Shown here piece by piece: positions 45,501 to 54,817 of a stretch of DNA of 64,000 nucleotides. The stretch spans positions 22,915,521-22,979,520 of the forward strand of contig OX328113.1 of the NCBI GenBank assembly GCA_946811185.2, in the 5' to 3' direction. The notes beneath the pieces were generated by a model that ran no database searches, was not told the origin of the DNA, and saw nothing but the letters and a program-made list of their open reading frames with translations. The DNA comes from Hippopus hippopus. Taxonomy: Eukaryota > Mollusca > Bivalvia > Cardiida > Cardiidae. Both the position numbers and the translations under genes were made by a program. How positions within the stretch are numbered: the stretch's first letter is position 1; each line of letters starts with the position of its first letter.

Positions 45501-48500
45501 CAAAAGCTTTTCTTTACCAGGTTTGTAAAAACCTGGGATTGTTTGGTAAAGGGTTAAGCATATTAACTCTTTACCAAACAATCTCATGTGTATTACAAAC
45601 CCTTCAGAAACAGGCTTTTGAAAACATTATAAGACACGGAGAATATGTTGTTAACTCTTCCCACAATGTTTTCTGCCAATTTAAAGACAAGCACCAGCAT
45701 TTGAGTTCTATTTAATTGTAGGTCTGCAAATGCTTTCAAATCAGACAAGTAAAAACTTACCTGGTGTGCATGGTAAAGAGTTAACTCTTTACCACACAAT
45801 CCCGACTTTTAACAACCCTTAAAGAGAAGCCTTTTGAAAACATTGTTGGAAAAGGAGAAAATGCCGGTAACTAGCATTTTCTCCTTTTCCAACAATGTTT
45901 TCTACCCTATTAAATACAGATATCGTCATTTATCTGCATGTTATTTGTTGTCTGCAAATGCATTCAATTTGGACAAGTTTAGAATTTTGTTGTGTGATAA
46001 AGTATTAAATAGACTGTTTGGTAATGATGTATTTGTTTTCTCATTAGATCTAAGTGGTAAGACAAAGTCCAATCATTTCAGTTACATTTTACTGTTTCAT
46101 CTGCTAATGCTCTCAGTATACACAAGTTTACATTTTTGTTCAGTAAAGTGTCACCAATTTAACTATTTTGTCTGGCAAAAGGGCGTTTCATGCATCTCTG
46201 TGATGGATGATACTAAGCAAGTCATCACATGGTAATGAATCCATAAAATTCATTTTGTATAACAACCAACTGACTCATTGGGTACACCGACCCTTTGACA
46301 TGCAGAAAGTTGACAAACAGCAAAAAGTTCAGGTCAGCCTGCCTATATGGGCTGGAGGGGCTGATACTTTTCACAGATGCATTAAGCCTCCTTTTCGTAG
46401 AGCAAGGCTCATTAATAAATTTGTCCTCTGTCGAGGTCTTACAGGCCTTTAGAAAACGATTTGGTTAAAGGAGAAAATGCTGGTTACCAGGATTTTCTCC
46501 CTTTTCTTTAAAGTTTTCAAAACCTTTTCGTCAGAGCCATTTAAACTATGGCTTGTTTGGTAAAGAGTAATGTCACTTTCTGTGACAGTTCTAGTTTTTT
46601 TGTATATAACCTTTGTCACTATTTGTAGGACTGTTTTCCGGCACGGTTTTCTGCAGTGCACTTTGTCAACCAACCATGGTACATAGAGGCTGTATTTAAG
46701 ATGCTGAAACCTTTTTTGAAGGAGAAAAATAGAAACAAGGTTTGTAATTTTTATTATTGCCAATCCAATGGAGTTATCTCTCTGTAAGAAAATGAAAGAC
46801 GTTGCAGTATTATTGGGACATACACAGTTACCTGTAACGTAGACAAAATGTGAACAAACATGATTAATAACAAATGATTTTTGTGCTTAGTTTGAGTTAG
46901 TTTTCCAAATTTTGTCTTCTCTAATACAGCACGGGATGTTTGAGTTAGTTTTCCAAATTTTGTCTTCTCTAATACAGCACGGGATGAAGGTATAATATTT
47001 AAACAACTATCATGACAGCTCCATTTAATGATCATCTCACAAGAATAATTCAGATAAGTGTCCACAATATGATGCAGAATTCTAGCATTCATTAAAATTC
47101 ATCATCAAAACCAGAATTCTTCATCAAAATCAGAATTTAAGTGAATGTAACAATATGACCCAACTGATCTCTATTAGGGCCCTATTAATTAACTCTTTAC
47201 CCGACGACAAATTTTTAGACTGGTCCAAATTGAAAGCATCTGCAGACGACAAACTAAGGGTAGACATTAGGACGAAATTTGTTCTTGACAGGGTAGAAAA
47301 CATTGTTGAAAAGGGAGAAAATGCTGGTTACCAGCATTTTCCCCTTTTCCCACAATGTTTTCAAAAGTCTTCTCCCTCAGGGTCGTTAAATGTTGGGATT
47401 GTGTGGTTAACCAATTTTAATTCAGCCGATTTACTGGCTCCAAAACTAGCTCTCTGGGTCTGTATTCACCAGCCATTCTTGGTCTTATTCTCCAGGGCCC
47501 AGTTTTACTAAGGTAGTTACGAACAAAAGTTGCGTAAGTTTTACGTAACTTTAGTATGATGGCATATTTCTGCCACGAGATACGAGATAACTATCATGAT
47601 TATTTTAGAAAACTATTGCCATAAATCAAAGTTTTCTGGAAATTTTATCTTTTCATTTTATCTAGATGAAATTTCCAGGAAACTTTGATTTATCGCAATA
47701 GTTTTCTAAAATAATCATGATAGTTATTGCGTATCTTGTGGCAGAAATATGCCATCATACTTAAGTTACGTAAAACTTACGCAAATTTTGTTCATAACTA
47801 CATGTATCTTAGTAAAACGGAGCCCAGGATCTTCTGAAGTTTAAAGTAACATAACTTCTGATTGGCTAAATCCAAATACCATTTGGTTTAGCCAATCAGA
47901 ACTTGTGTTACCTTTAAATTAAGAAAAATCTGTAGAATAAGACTTCGAATGTTCTTATGAATCATTGATGAATATGAACCTATATTGGTGAAGAAAATCT
48001 AATTCTGCTTTTTCAGATACACTTCCATGGGATAAATCTGGGTACTCTTCATACATCCATTCATAAAGAAGTTTTGCCAGCAGAACTGGGTGGAACTGAA
48101 CCTCCATATAATAATGAGTACTGGGCAAAGGAACTGATTGGGGATGAAACTTTCAGCTTTAGTGACAAACATATCTATTGGCCAAACCAATCTCAAATCA
48201 AGTATGTTCCTTATTTAACTGTTTACCACACAATCCTGACTTTTAACGACCCTAAGAAAGAAACCTTTAGGAAATAAAGTGGGATATGGAGAAAATGCTG
48301 GTAACTAGTATTTTCTCCCTTTCCAACAATGTTTCTACAAACCCCCCCCCCCCCACCACCCCAAAAAAGAAAAAAAGAAAAACAAATTCCAATTTTCTAG
48401 TCGCATTTAATTTGCCGTCTGCAAATGCTTTCAGTTTGGATAAGTCTAAAATTTTGTTGTTCAGTAAGGGTTTACTCTTTACCAGATGACAAAATTTCAG

Positions 48501-50488
48501 ACTTGTTCAAATTGAGAGCATTTGCAGACAACAAATTTAATATGGCTCTAAAAATGGTAGTTGTCTTTAAAAAAGTGGAAAAAAATGTTGGGAAAAGGGG
48601 ATGAGCTTATTTCTCCTGTTCCTTCAGTGTTTTCAAAAGCCATCTTCCTTATATTCTTAAAACATGAGATTATGTAGTAAAGAGTTAATTCTTTTCAAGA
48701 TGATAAAATTTGACCTGTAGAAATTGATGGCATTTGTAGACAACCAACAATAAGTCGCTTAACCCTTTACCACACAATACCCACTTTTAACGACCCTGAA
48801 AAAGAAATCTTTTGAAAACATTGTAGGAAAAGGAGAAAGTGCTGGTAACCAGCATTTTCTCCTTTTCCCACAATGTTTTCTACCCTTCCCAAAACAAATT
48901 TCAATATTTTAGTCATGTTTATTTTGTTGTCTGCAAGTGCTTTCAATTGGACTAGTCTAAAATTTTGGTGTATGGTAAAGAGTTAAATGATGGTATATTT
49001 TAGGCACTAACTTTTCACTTAACTTCAATGTCATTGTATCGAAACTCCATACAACTACTGATAAAAAAATTGTAGATATGCAGGAAGCAATTTTAGGATA
49101 GGGTCTATCTGCCTTTGAAGTAATTTTTATGGAAACTCTTTACAATTGTTAACCCTTTACTGAACAATTCCATGTTTGCAGAATGAAGCTTTTGAAAACA
49201 TTATGGAAAAAGGAGAAAATGCTTGTTCCCAGCATTTTTTCTTTTTTCCTAAAATATTTTGTCCTCTTTCAAAAAAGAATTTCATTGTTTGAGCCATTTT
49301 AAATCTGTCGTCTGCAAATGTCTTAGGTTTGGACCAGTCTGAAAATTTGTCATTTGGTTAGCCCTTTCCCAAACAATCCCTGGTTTTCACGACCCTGTAA
49401 AAGAAGCTTTTTGAAAACATTGTGGGAAAAGCAGAAAATGCTGGTAACCAGCATTTTCTCTTTTTCCCACAATGTTTTCTACACTCCAAGAACAAATTTC
49501 AATTTTTGAGTCATTTTAATTTTGTCGTCTGCAAATGCTTTCAATTTGGACCAGTCTAAAATTTTGTCGTTTGGTAAAGAGTTAAGAGTTAATCAGATTG
49601 AGTGGTGCTCTCAAAATTATTTCAGTCATCTCACAATGACAGCTCACATATTCACATATGTCAAGCATTTCACCAATACTAGGCAAGGGCTCTGAGGTGC
49701 CTTGCCTGAGGACGCTTCCACGAAAAATCAAATGCTTCCAGTGGACTCCAACCAAGGGCCTACAGGCTATGATTCCTACACTTTACTACTGAGCCACACA
49801 GGACCCCAAGAGTTGATAAGATACAGTACCATAGATATGCAAGAGACAAATTTTGGGATATGTGCCTTTGATCGAAGTTATTTTTATTAATATTTGCATA
49901 TGAGACATGAATTACTGTCTTCTCTATCAAACACTAGGCAGAGCAATGAGAATTTTTAGTTTTAACAAGAAATTTCACCTTCTCCTGCAGCATTTTCCGA
50001 GGTTGTCAACTGCAGGGCCATAAAAAAAATGAGCAACCCTGTTACAAAAGGGGCTTTAATGCATCTCTAGTAGTGTGTTATACCGATTAAGTCATCAGAT
50101 AATTATGGATCCATGATATCCATTTTGTCTAACAACCAACTGAATCATGAGAGTAGAATGGTCCTTTGACAAGTAGAAAATTTACAGATAATAAAAAATT
50201 TAGACCCAGGTCAGCCTTGCTGACTGCACACAGGTGGATATTTTGTGCAGATGCATTTGCAGATTGCTAATCCCCTTTTCATGTAGCATGGCTCAAGTAT
50301 TTGTACAGTGTTGTATGAAGTATGAAGAATTTTTGTCAATAAGTATGTTTGGATTTTCTTTCAGAACTAGGTCAAAGTCATTTCCATCTGATTTTTTTAC
50401 CTCATCAACTCCACACGAAGATGAGCCAGAGGAAAAAGACGAAAATGTGGGAACTTACCTCGATGAAGAGTTTTTTCTCATCGACTAG
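42401..50488 (+). CDS. CLVS2: Clavesin-type CRAL-TRIO protein (complete, 5 coding exons)
   Basis: Sec14/CRAL-TRIO lipid-binding protein. Vertebrate clavesins bind PtdIns(3,5)P2 and act with clathrin-coated vesicles in endosome/lysosome morphology. Hand-built exons: 42401-42533, 44873-45303, 46629-46739, 48017-48201, 50365-50488; all GT..AG, phases consistent, 984 nt, 327 aa, close to vertebrate clavesins (327-354 aa). The order is [16 protein letters not shown] and [19 protein letters not shown] (CRAL-TRIO N-terminal region, about residues 8-75), then [45 protein letters not shown] and [13 protein letters not shown] (lipid-binding domain, about 100-270). The acidic tail ends EEFFLID. An acceptor TTACAG at 42370 indicates at least one non-coding upstream exon. 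The symbol denotes the clavesin family; CLVS1 and CLVS2 arose in vertebrates, so this is probably a pro-orthologue. Confidence 0.93.
42672..42933 (-). mobile_element. C-family MITE in clavesin intron 1
   Basis: Full length. The hairpin reads CTGTGC/GCACAG, i.e. the same compensated change as in the copy at 28.5 kb. Confidence 0.85.
43070..43262. mobile_element. E-family MITE, palindrome deleted
   Basis: TTTTACCAAACAATGCTGGG and CTAAAATTTTTTCATGTGG; the central part is gone. Confidence 0.6.
43536..44751 (+). mobile_element. Helitron/Helentron-like element with internal tandem repeats (type 3)
   Basis: Subterminal inverted repeats GCTCCGCTGG (43538-43547) and CCAGTGGAGC (44715-44724), 3' hairpin GGGCCAT-C-ATGGCCC (44731-44745), end TCTTGTT. 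The interior has at least four diverged units of about 180 bp (CATAAGGCCTAGGGCTACCA ... AAATTATAGCCCTGGGGTC ... TCACAAGTTTTACATG) from about 43830 to 44660. Inserted into the central palindrome of an E copy, in clavesin intron 1. Confidence 0.72.
43585..43640. repeat. (GTGC/GT)n low-complexity tract
   Basis: GTGCGTGCATGCGTGCGTGC run inside the type 3 Helitron-like element. Confidence 0.85.
44873..45303 (+). CDS. CLVS2: Clavesin coding exon 2 (residues 45-188)
   Basis: Acceptor GTCAATTTCAG, donor GTAAGC. Carries [60 protein letters not shown] and LMIEGLQ: the CRAL-TRIO-N region and the first half of the lipid-binding fold. Confidence 0.94.
45325..46008. mobile_element. Three adjacent E-family MITEs (TTAA boundaries)
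   Basis: Copies 45325-45557, 45563-45784 and 45781-46008. Each runs from TTAA(C)C/TTTACCA(A/C)ACAA to its inverse, with central palindromes of 40-56 bp (e.g. GGAAAAGGAGAAAATGCCGG and inverse). Copies two and three share one TTAA. Clavesin intron 2. The TTAA target plus CCCTTT end is the piggyBac pattern; none encodes protein. Confidence 0.85.
46165..46411 (-). mobile_element. C-family MITE, degraded, in clavesin intron 2
   Basis: Left TIR missing; hairpin reduced to a remnant (CAGCCTGCCTATATGGGCTGG). Confidence 0.7.
46450..46570. mobile_element. E-family half copy, clavesin intron 2
   Basis: GGAGAAAATGCTGGTTACCAG to GGCTTGTTTGGTAAAGAGTAA. Confidence 0.68.
46572..46596 (+). repeat. Solo 3' terminus of the type 2 Helitron-like family
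   Basis: GTCAC-TTTCT-GTGAC followed by AGTTCTAGTTT repeats the 3' end of 5731-5756. Nothing of the rest is visible upstream, where an E copy lies. Confidence 0.5.
46629..46739 (+). CDS. CLVS2: Clavesin coding exon 3 (residues 189-225)
   Basis: Acceptor CACTATTTGTAG, donor GTTTGT. Encodes [37 protein letters not shown]. It has no usable start codon of its own, so it is easily missed. Confidence 0.92.
46891..46986 (+). repeat. Perfect 48-bp tandem duplication
   Basis: 46891-46938 and 46939-46986 are identical (TTTGAGTTAGTTTTCC ... CAGCACGGGATG). Clavesin intron 3. Confidence 0.95.
47189..47410. mobile_element. E-family MITE in clavesin intron 3
   Basis: TTAACTCTTTACCCGACGAC, palindrome around 47330, right TIR partly lost. 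Confidence 0.8.
47495..47825. mobile_element. Middle palindromic element of the nest
   Basis: Ends GGGCCCAGTTTTACTAAG and CTTAGTAAAACGGAGCCC are inverse to one another, and the next segments (GTTACGAACAAAAGTTGCG and its inverse) continue the palindrome. Interrupted near its centre by a B element. Target duplication not resolved. Confidence 0.7.
47557..47757. mobile_element. B-family MITE, innermost layer, TA-flanked
   Basis: 201 bp, almost fully palindromic, TGATGGCATATTTCTGCC to its inverse, with TA at 47555-47556 and 47758-47759. Non-coding. Same termini as the 1.2-kb element at 19.7 kb. Confidence 0.85.
48017..48201 (+). CDS. CLVS2: Clavesin coding exon 4 (residues 226-287)
   Basis: Acceptor TTCTGCTTTTTCAG, donor GTATGT. 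Encodes [37 protein letters not shown] and the start of the tail. The LP(A/S)E(L/F)GG motif is typical of the CRAL-TRIO C-terminal part. Confidence 0.92.
48215..48986. mobile_element. Three E-family MITEs in clavesin intron 4
   Basis: About 48215-48470 (with a C-run and A/G tract), 48470-48690 (weak palindrome), and 48759-48986 (intact, TTAA both ends). Confidence 0.8.
49148..49585. mobile_element. Two E-family MITEs in clavesin intron 4
   Basis: About 49148-49360 and 49358-49585, abutting at a TTAG/TTAA boundary. The second has an intact palindrome at about 49418-49472. Confidence 0.82.
49612..49745 (+). repeat. Interspersed repeat fragment (CAGTCATCTCA..TGCCTTG)
   Basis: Shares order with 32877-32985: TTTCAGTCA(C/T)(A)TC, a short gap, then CTAGGC(T)(A)..AG.GTGCCTTG..(A)GGAC. 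Likely the downstream half of the same mollusc repeat as at 3.57 kb. Confidence 0.4.
50031..50295 (-). mobile_element. C-family MITE in clavesin intron 4
   Basis: Recognised along its length; the hairpin arm is eroded. Its right end lies 70 bp before the last clavesin exon. Confidence 0.75.
50365..50488 (+). CDS. CLVS2: Clavesin coding exon 5, tail (residues 287-327)
   Basis: Acceptor GATTTTCTTTCAG. Encodes a Ser/Glu-rich tail ([20 protein letters not shown]) ending EEFFLID and TAG. Vertebrate clavesins end in LL(A/S)LD, a clathrin-box-like sequence (from memory); here the equivalent hydrophobic-hydrophobic-x-hydrophobic-Asp pattern is FFLID. Element C (50031-50295) sits 70 bp upstream of the acceptor. 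Confidence 0.87.
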
Positions 50489-50529
50489 TGTGTTCCGTCT
50501 TATCTTTAGTTGTTGAACAAATACACAAG

Positions 50530-50535
50530 AATAAA
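50530..50535 (+). terminator. Candidate polyadenylation signal of clavesin
   Basis: AATAAA 42 nt after the clavesin stop codon. It is a short motif in AT-rich sequence, so support is positional only. Confidence 0.35.
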
Positions 50536-50581
50536 AGGTAAAAGATAAAAAATACAGTAAAATCTGTCATGACCACCTTTA

Positions 50582-51065
50582 TTAATCCTTTATCACACAA
50601 TATGCAGTTTTAAACAACCCTGAGGAAAAAGCCTTTTGAAAACATTGTGGGAAAAGAAGAAAATGCTGGTAACATCTACATCAAATTGGGAGCATCTACA
50701 CACAACTAATTTGAATTGGTACAAATGAACTTAAGTATTTTGACAGGTAGAAAACATTGTGGGAAAATGAGAAAATGCTGGATATGAGCATTTTCTCCTT
50801 TTCCAACAATGTTTGCAAAAGGCCTCTTCCTCAGGGTCGTGAATACACAGTTTTGTTTAGTAAAGGGTTAATCATTTATAAGATGACACAAATTATGGCT
50901 TGTCCATTTTCAAAGCATTTGCAGATAGCAAATGAAATGTGTCTCAATTGATTTGATTTTTCTTTTACAAAGAAGAAAATATTGTTGGAAAAGGAGAAAT
51001 ACTGGTTACCCACAATGATTTCAAAAGCCTTCATTCTTGAGGTTGTTTAAACCAAAATTGTTTGG
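50582..51065. repeat. E-family copies downstream of clavesin
   Basis: Truncated copy 50582-50675, recombined copy 50690-50870 and a third 50872-51065. Junction at about 50675, where AATGCTGGTAACATCTACA jumps to a left-half segment. Confidence 0.65.
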
Positions 51066-51690
51066 TGATGGGGCTAGTAACCCTTCTTGGTACCATAAAG
51101 ATATTTTGCATTTTCAGAATGTTTTTAATGTAAGGGTAATGCAAATAGGATTTTCGTTGTAGACAAAGGATTTTTTTATGTTTTTGTTTGCCTTCTTTGC
51201 CTAATGTTTTTTGTATTGTTTTTTTTTTTTGTTGATGATTTTCTAGACTCTTTAGGACAGATCTGGAGATCAAAATATTTTCCTCTCCAGAGGTTGGATA
51301 TTTTATTCAATTACAGATGTTGAAGAGCATGGAGCGAAATTTCAGGCCGGTGATTAAGAGCAACCATGGCTTTCTTGTTTTTAAAAAGTGACTGTTTAAA
51401 TTTTCTACAAAATCTACTGGCCTGTAATAGCCAGTAGATGGGTTCAGGCTGGTATTGGCATCCTGCGTTTTTGATGAGATTAGATGTTGAATTAGATTTT
51501 AGAATCTTATGTGTTGTGTAGGATGTTTTTGTCACAATGGAGATATTCCATGTATAATGGGTAACCAGTCTTCCAGAACCAAGTACCATACTGATATGAC
51601 ATTTAAAACTCCTGATAGCTTTTGAAAACAGTGCAGGACAGGAAACAATTTCTTGTTACACTATCGAAGGCTGCTTTCTTGTGCTTAAAG
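51066..51690. other. No gene seen
   Basis: Low-complexity A/T and G/T stretches. The minus ORFs here have no recognisable domain. Confidence 0.45.
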
Positions 51691-51694
51691 GAAC

Positions 51695-51865
51695 TCACTG
51701 TGCTTTTACAGACTGTTTAAATCAAAATCAGACTGCACAGAATGTGGAGTCCTATCATGAATCCACACTGTCTGGTATGGTGAGATTTTTTTTTTTTTCT
51801 ATCTGAAAAAAAACTTTGAAATAATTCTACTGTTTGCTGGAAATTTGTATTTATTTAGCGCTTTC
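51695..51865. repeat. F-family copy, diverged
   Basis: AATCAGACTGCACAGAATGT, then AACTTTGAAATAATTC and TTTATTTAGCGC follow the F order; the hairpin is degraded. Confidence 0.6.
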
Positions 51866-51885
51866 AGTGTTACATATAAATCTAG

Positions 51886-52536
51886 TTAGCTCTACTGGCT
51901 GATAGCCAGCAGAGTTTATGTCACGGTATGGTTTCTGTAGTCCCTCTGTCTGTCCATCTGTCCGTCTGTTAGTCTTTTTCTTGTTTACGTCATAAAATCT
52001 GCATTTGTGGTTGCATTTTTATGACACTTGCACAGTTTGTTTATTTGTTTGTTTTATCAATGGCCTGAACCCTATTGATTTTGGGAAAAAAGATGACAAT
52101 CAGTAAGGGAAAAGTAGCCATTCAAAATAAAAATTTACATTTCTTGTTTACGTGATAAAGTCTGCATTTTTTTATCCAGTTCTTTTGAAACTTTCATAGT
52201 TCATTTGTATGATCAGCATATTGAATCCTATTTGAAATGAAGAAAATCCAGTGGTTAGTTTAGGAAAAACAGCCATTTGATATGACCTAGTCTTGTTTAC
52301 TCAACACAGTTCACATTAATAGTCACATTTCTTTGAAACTTGCAGTGATTATTTAATACAATAAGTACTGAAACCTTATCAAATTTGGCTGGATTTCAAA
52401 CAAAATTGCTTTTGAAAAATTGTACATCAATTACTTCACAATTTGTTCAATTCACCATGCATACATAATGATGTATGCTACAAAATAAGCAAAATCACTA
52501 CCAGTAGAGCAATTCAGGCGCTCAAGGGCCTCTAGT
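51886..52536 (+). mobile_element. Helitron/Helentron-like element (type 4)
   Basis: Subterminal inverted repeats GCTCTACTGG (51889-51898) and CCAGTAGAGC (52501-52510) are perfect; the 3' end is a weak hairpin then CCTCTAGTTT. Same 3' logic as type 3 but different interior (TTCTTGTTTACG(T/G)(C/G)ATAAA units). Confidence 0.65.
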
Positions 52537-52539
52537 TTA

Positions 52540-53814
52540 AGTTTTACAAAGCAAAAATTATTTTAAAAGGAAAATTATGTTCTGGAATGATACTGATAAT
52601 GTTGAGGGGAAAAAATAACTACGCAACTGTGCAACTGCTACTTTTCTCGAAATGTTGTTGACGTAAAATGTTGTTCTAAAAAAAACTGAGAGACTCTTTT
52701 GAGGAAGAATTTTTTTTGCCTATTTTCTTTCTTAAATTTTTCATCTTATATACCTCTCTCAATGACTAATAGAGACAGATCATTCTTTCACTCTTTTTGT
52801 TGTTTAGAGTCTCTTGGTGTTGACTTAGATATCAGTGAAAAACTTCTTGCATAAAGTCATACGTGCATTAACAACAGTGAAAATATCACAACTTTTTTTT
52901 TTACCAATGATAATAATTATTGTTCAAGATGACTTTGTGTTGTTATGCCATGAATGTATTACAATACATGTAATCAAAAAGATATCAACCAAGTCACTTA
53001 TGACCCATTCTCATGGCAAAATAAAAAGAATGTTATTTTAGTGTCTAAAAATAATCATAACACGGCCATGCTCATAATGATAAATTCTCCAAACCTCATT
53101 AGATATATTTAATATTTTAATGTAATAGCTTACTGGTTAGATATTTACACATTTATGAAAATACTGAAGCACTTATATCAACTTTTAATTACTTGAAAAT
53201 AAATTTTGTTGCATGTTTAAAAAATGTGTACCTTTAGAATAATTTATTGAAGAATTGGTCACTTTTTGTTATGCCTTTCAGTATTTTTCCCCCTCTAACT
53301 CTACTTATTTTCTGGGCTCCGTATTATTCGAATCGACAAAATTTGAGGATATAATGTATACCATGTTGACTCAATAATTACACCAGGAAATTACTTTTTA
53401 TGTATAAGAATATTTTCTATTTGGTTTAGTATGAACATGTAGTTATCTTCAAGTCTTTCAATACTTTTGACTTGATTCATTTACAATTTTGAGTCTTTCA
53501 TATTAATTTACAATTTTTGGTTCCTCTTGTATTGGAATAAGCATACATTTTTTTTGCACAGTATACATAATGTGTTTACAGAATAATGATATAATCAGTG
53601 ATTTTTCTTTTATTATACTAGTATATGTTTGAAATGCCATTTTTGTTAAAAATACCACAAATGTGTTACTTTACAATATTTTTTCCTGCCACAGTCATTT
53701 TTAATTCTAATAATATACATGTTTTACAGTATTTTTATTTTCAATCTTATTATTTTATGTGTTATTTCTATTTGTAGTTTGAATTATTTCTATTAAAATG
53801 TTGTTTTGAAAGCA
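52540..53814. other. No gene seen
   Basis: Very AT-rich sequence with no repeat family or ORF of interest. Confidence 0.5.
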
Positions 53815-54037
53815 AAACAGAGTTTACAGAATTCATTTTTAACAATCCTGGGAAATCAGACTTTGGAAGACATTGTGGGAAAAGGAGAAAATGCTGGTAA
53901 CCACTATTTTCTCCTTTTCCCACAATGTTTTCTAACCTTCTAACAAATCCAATAAGTTGAGCCTCATTTAAACTGTCGTCTGCAAATGCTTTCAATTTGG
54001 AAATGACCTAATATGTTGTCGTTGGGTAAAGAGTTAA
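53815..54037. mobile_element. E-family MITE
   Basis: CATTGTGGGAAAAGGAGAAA palindrome (53871-53928), GTCGTCTGCAAATGCTTTC, TTAA end at 54034-54037. Confidence 0.82.
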
Positions 54038-54198
54038 ACAAATGGGCTTCTCTCAATATGTGGACTTGAGTATAATGGAAGAAAGTTGATATAATAAAGG
54101 GTGTCCAGAGTCCGATTTTCAAATATACAAGAGCATGTTGCTCTTCTGCATTGATAATTTTGTGAATGACACTTCACATGCTGATGTCAAATACAAAT

Positions 54199-54457
54199 GA
54201 ACCTCGGTCTGGAAAAATGGGGCTTAATGCATCTCCATGGTGCATGATACTAAGTAAGTCACCACATAATTATGGGTCTACAAAATGCATTTGTCTGACA
54301 AACAAATGACTCATGAAGTAGACTGGCCTATGGCATGCAGATAATTGACCAAGAGCAAAAACTTTCGTCCCAGGTCAGCTTGCGTGCACTGCGCAGAATA
54401 ACCTCGGTCGATACTTTTTGCAGATGCATTGACTGCCCTTTACACAGAGTATAGCTG
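54199..54457 (-). mobile_element. C-family MITE
   Basis: Full length but diverged; hairpin arms no longer pair well. Confidence 0.75.
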
Positions 54458-54606
54458 TCTTGTAGCAGTTAATATAAGCAGTGTAGCCTACGTTTAGGCA
54501 ATATAGATCAAGAGAGAAAGAATACTAATATACAGGTTCAAGTAAAGAGAAAGATACGATTCGCCAAATGGTTGGGTATTGAAATTGTGGAAATGCTTGA
54601 CCGGCA

Positions 54607-54817
54607 TTAACCTTTAGGCTAAGTGCACTCACTGACCTTTTTTAGACAGTGCGGATCATGATCAGACTGTGCAGAATGTGCAGTCTGATCTTCGATCTGC
54701 ACTGTCCGCTAAGGATATATTTTTCCTCCTAAAAATAACTTTGAAATAGCAACATTTGGGTTTTTTTACTATCGACTTGAAAGTTTCATGTTAGTTATTT
54801 AGCAGGATTAGGGTTAA
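54607..54817 (+). mobile_element. F-family MITE
   Basis: TTAA at both ends, hairpin 54660-54690 containing two wobble pairs. Confidence 0.82.

Larger units (their letters stand above)
47457..47985. repeat. Family A palindromic element, outer layer of a triple nest
   Basis: Left part CTGTATTCACCAGCCATTCT..GTCTTATTCTCCAG and right part with GATTGGCTAAATCC, GTTTAGCCAATCAGAAC and GAATATGAACC match the other A copies. It is interrupted at 47495-47825 by a second palindromic element. Lies in clavesin intron 3. Confidence 0.75.
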
